Of a stretch of DNA of 7,534 nt, positions 5,529 to 7,534 are shown piece by piece. Position 1 is the first letter of the stretch; each line of letters begins with the position of its first letter. Source of the stretch: Paracoccaceae bacterium (GTDB lineage Bacteria; Pseudomonadota; Alphaproteobacteria; Rhodobacterales; Rhodobacteraceae); assembly GCA_023254015.1 (NCBI GenBank), contig JALQYS010000135.1:1-7534 (forward strand), in the 5' to 3' direction. A program made the translations under genes and the position numbers. The notes below the pieces were generated by a model that was not told the DNA's origin, searched no databases, and worked only from the letters and a program-made list of their open reading frames with translations.

Positions 5529-6539
5529 ATGACGGCGCTTGCGAAATACCAGCGGCTGGAGGCCTCGGCGCTCTGGCACGAGGCGCCGGGGGCACGGGGC
5601 CGCGATGTCATCGTCGGGCTGCGGGATGCCACGATCGTTCTGAGCGATCCGCGCAGCGAAGCGCCGCTGGCGCAATGGTCTTTGCCGGCCATCGAACGTC
5701 TGAACCCCGGCCAGATGCCCGCCCGCTTTGCCCCCGGGCTGGACGCGGGCGAAGAGATCGAACTGGACGATACCGAGATGATTTCGGCGCTGGACACGGT
5801 GCATCGGGCGCTGGAGCGGCGCAAGCCCCGGCCCGGGCGCCTGCGGGGGCTGGTCCTGGCGGGCTTTGCGATCGGAGTTGTGGGCGTTCTGGTGTTCTGG
5901 CTGCCGGGTCAGGTGACGCGCTATGCCGAGGGTGTGTTGCCCGCGCCGACGCGGGCCGAACTTGGCGATCTGGCGCTGGCAGATCTGGCCCGCCTGACGG
6001 GCCAGCCCTGCAAATCGGTGCCGGGCCGGCGCGCGGCCAGCCTGCTGGCCGAACGGCTTTTCCCCAAGGCCCCGCCGCGGATCGAAGTGCTGCGCGAAGG
6101 GCTAGTGGCGCCCGCGGCCCTGCCCGGCGACATTCTCCTGCTGCCCCGCGCCATGGTCGAAACCGCCGATGGGCCGGATACGATGGCAGGCCTTCTGCTG
6201 CAGGCGCGGCTGCAAGGGCTGGGTCAAGACCCGCTTGACGAGGTTCTGGCCCATCTGGGCCTCGGGGCGACGCTGGGGCTGTTGACCACGGGCAGCGTGG
6301 CCGATGAGGCCCTGCAGGGTTTTGGCGAGACCCTTCTGGCCCGCCCTGCCCCGCCACCGCCGGACGCCGGGCAGTTGCTGGCGCTGTTCAAGGTGGCCAA
6401 GGTCTCTTCGACGCCGTTCGGCGCGGCTAGCAAAGACATGCCGGCGCTGGTGTCCCATGACCCCTATCCGCAGGGCAGCCCCGAGCCGGTGCTGCGCGAT
6501 GAGGACTGGCTGGAATTCCAGGCAATCTGCTCGGAATGA
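5529..6539 (+). CDS. Single-pass inner-membrane protein with a degenerate M48-like periplasmic region
   Basis: A 336-residue protein of unknown function. Residues 1-100 are a soluble N-terminal part rich in beta strands (RDVIVGLRDATIVLSDP at 25-41, QWSLPAIERLNPG at 49-61). The strongly basic RRKPRPGRLR (97-106) precedes one membrane segment, about 107-126, giving an N-in, C-out topology. The periplasmic part (127-336) has APAALPGDILLLPRAMVE (194-211) and GPDTMAGLLLQARLQ (215-229), which line up with the 'NAFALPGG-I-V-T-GLL' strand pair and the following active-site helix of M48 peptidases. The HExxH motif is absent: the helix reads AGLLLQA. A non-catalytic scaffold or regulator is inferred. 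The C-terminal part carries a Pro-rich linker (273-278). I recall similar uncharacterised proteins in Rhodobacteraceae. Start chosen at ATG 5529; the ribosome site is weak. Confidence 0.72.
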   Translation: MTALAKYQRLEASALWHEAPGARGRDVIVGLRDATIVLSDPRSEAPLAQWSLPAIERLNPGQMPARFAPGLDAGEEIELDDTEMISALDTVHRALERRKPRPGRLRGLVLAGFAIGVVGVLVFWLPGQVTRYAEGVLPAPTRAELGDLALADLARLTGQPCKSVPGRRAASLLAERLFPKAPPRIEVLREGLVAPAALPGDILLLPRAMVETADGPDTMAGLLLQARLQGLGQDPLDEVLAHLGLGATLGLLTTGSVADEALQGFGETLLARPAPPPPDAGQLLALFKVAKVSSTPFGAASKDMPALVSHDPYPQGSPEPVLRDEDWLEFQAICSE

Positions 6540-6543
6540 CAAA

Positions 6544-6559
6544 GCCCCCTTGCGGGGGC
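6544..6559. terminator. Bidirectional intrinsic terminator
   Basis: GCCCCC (6544-6549) pairs with GGGGGC (6554-6559) around a TTGC loop, 4 nt after the membrane-protein stop. AAA lies on the left (giving TTTGT for minus-strand transcripts) and CTTGAT on the right. The position between two convergent stops (6539 and 6584), with T-rich sequence on both exits, fits a shared terminator; the minus-strand side has the better T-tract. Confidence 0.7.
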
Positions 6560-6583
6560 CTTGATCTGAACCGGAACAGCCTG

Positions 6584-7534
6584 TCAGCGAATGAAGGCGT
6601 CGCCGAAACCGGCCTGACGGGCCATCGACAGGGCCGCCTGCGCATTGGCCGCCGAGCCAAAGGGCCCGGCCATTACGATCTGCATCGCCTTGCCGGCCGA
6701 GGTGATCCTGGCCCGCGCCACCGGCAGGCCCAAGCCCTTCAGCCGCGCCGCAGCGCCATCGGCATTTGCCACAACGCCAAAGGTGCCGACCTGAATATAG
6801 GCGCCGCCCGGGGCGGACTTTTTCTGCACGGGCGCGGTGGCAGCCTGCCCCTTGGTCGATACGGTCAGCTGCGCGCCCGGCTGCAGGGCCTTCTTGCGCT
6901 TGGCCTGAGGCGTGTCAGCCGTCAGCTTGGCCGGGACCTTGCGCGTCCAGACCTGATCTTGTGACGCCCAGCCCGCAGCGGTGCCCTTGCCGCGGTTCGG
7001 GTTCAACCGCCCATCTTCCCAAGCCAGTTTATAGCCTTTGGGCGGGGTCGGGATGACCCCATCCGCCGCGCTGGCAACCGTGCCATGCTGCACGCCGCCC
7101 TGCGCCACCATGACCGGATCGCTGATCGCCGCGCCGACACCGGCCTCGCGCGGATAGACCGGCGGGCGCCAGCCCGTCAGCGTCCCATCCCCGCGGGTGC
7201 AAACCACAACCGTGCCACCGTTGCGGGTCTTGACCCGCTCGGCCACCGGGGCAGAGGTATAACAGCCGATCTGGCCCCTGGCCGGGCCGTTGGCCGCAGC
7301 CACCTCATACCCGCCGGTTGGGGCCGCCTTGGCATAGGGCGCGGGCTGCTTGGCGACCACCGGGGCAGCGGGGGCCGCGGGGGCCGCCCGAGCCACGGGG
7401 GCCGCAGGAACCAACGGCGCAACCGGGATCACCGGCTTGACCGAGGCCATGACAACAGGCTTGGCCGCCGGTGCTGGCTTGGCGATCATAACGGGCGCAG
7501 GGGCTGCCGGGGCGGCGGGCTTTGCCAATTCCTC
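6584..7534 (-). CDS. SPOR domain-containing cell-envelope protein (5' end beyond window)
   Basis: The 316 C-terminal codons are visible; the frame is still open at the right edge, so the true start and any signal peptide or membrane anchor are outside. A TTG near 7528 should not be taken as the start, because the Ala/Pro sequence continues through it. Counting from the edge, residues 3-72 are an extreme Ala/Pro/Val-rich linker. Residues 85-125 hold two cysteines (91 and 112) and a GTVVVCTRGDGTLTGWRPP stretch. The middle has PPKGYKLAWEDGRLNPNRGKGT (about 164-185) and VWTRKVPAKL (about 195-204). The final 75 residues form a SPOR domain: AYIQVGTFGVVANADGAAARL, then MQIVMAGPFGSAANAQAAL. SPOR domains bind glycan strands lacking stem peptides and often localise proteins to the division site. 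A role in septation or wall remodelling is inferred. The Cys pair could form a periplasmic disulfide. Confidence 0.87.
   Translation of the reverse strand, partial: EELAKPAAPAAPAPVMIAKPAPAAKPVVMASVKPVIPVAPLVPAAPVARAAPAAPAAPVVAKQPAPYAKAAPTGGYEVAAANGPARGQIGCYTSAPVAERVKTRNGGTVVVCTRGDGTLTGWRPPVYPREAGVGAAISDPVMVAQGGVQHGTVASAADGVIPTPPKGYKLAWEDGRLNPNRGKGTAAGWASQDQVWTRKVPAKLTADTPQAKRKKALQPGAQLTVSTKGQAATAPVQKKSAPGGAYIQVGTFGVVANADGAAARLKGLGLPVARARITSAGKAMQIVMAGPFGSAANAQAALSMARQAGFGDAFIR

Noticed and set aside
7526..7528. TTG as the start codon of the SPOR-domain gene
   Set aside because: The Ala/Pro-rich frame continues to the window edge (two more Glu codons) and no signal peptide or anchor follows the TTG, so the gene is truncated by the window rather than started there.
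7340..7534. GGGGCCGC-type tandem repeats as a CRISPR or mobile repeat
   Set aside because: The units are short, irregular and in frame, encoding Ala/Pro; this is low-complexity coding sequence without spacers.

Overview
This is a GC-rich (roughly two-thirds G+C) chromosomal window, most likely from an alphaproteobacterium of the Rhodobacteraceae (Rhodobacter/Paracoccus/Gemmobacter-like). The family-level guess rests on recall of protein character (Apt, MeaB, LldD and SPOR proteins of that type), on a hairpin-bearing intergenic repeat of a kind I associate with that group, and on the GC-rich codon usage. I saw no mobile element, CRISPR array, rRNA or tRNA. The region is mainly housekeeping and I do not see a self-contained novel system. 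The best leads are two uncharacterised exported or membrane proteins whose sequences look like metallopeptidase folds without the metal-binding residues.

Layout. The 3' end of trpA (1-151, +) is followed after 3 nt by a MEKHLA (PAS-like) domain gene (155-628, +). A 134-nt gap with two inverted repeats precedes an FMN-dependent L-lactate dehydrogenase gene, lldD (763-1926, +). lldD converges on meaB (2005-2970, -), the G-protein chaperone of methylmalonyl-CoA mutase-type B12 enzymes. A 265-nt divergent gap between meaB and mtnP holds a two-hairpin repeat and a candidate sigma70 promoter.

A plus-strand gene run follows: mtnP (3236-4114), a secreted DUF2927-like protein (4205-4876), apt (4898-5455) and a single-pass membrane protein (5529-6539). 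MtnP splits 5'-methylthioadenosine into adenine and methylthioribose-1-phosphate, and Apt turns the adenine into AMP, so the two salvage enzymes form consecutive steps. The two proteins beside apt have no known role in salvage. A compact hairpin with T/A flanks (6544-6559) ends this run and also serves the convergent gene on the minus strand, which encodes a SPOR-domain cell-envelope protein cut by the right edge of the window (6584-7534).

All intergenic gaps are shorter than 300 nt.
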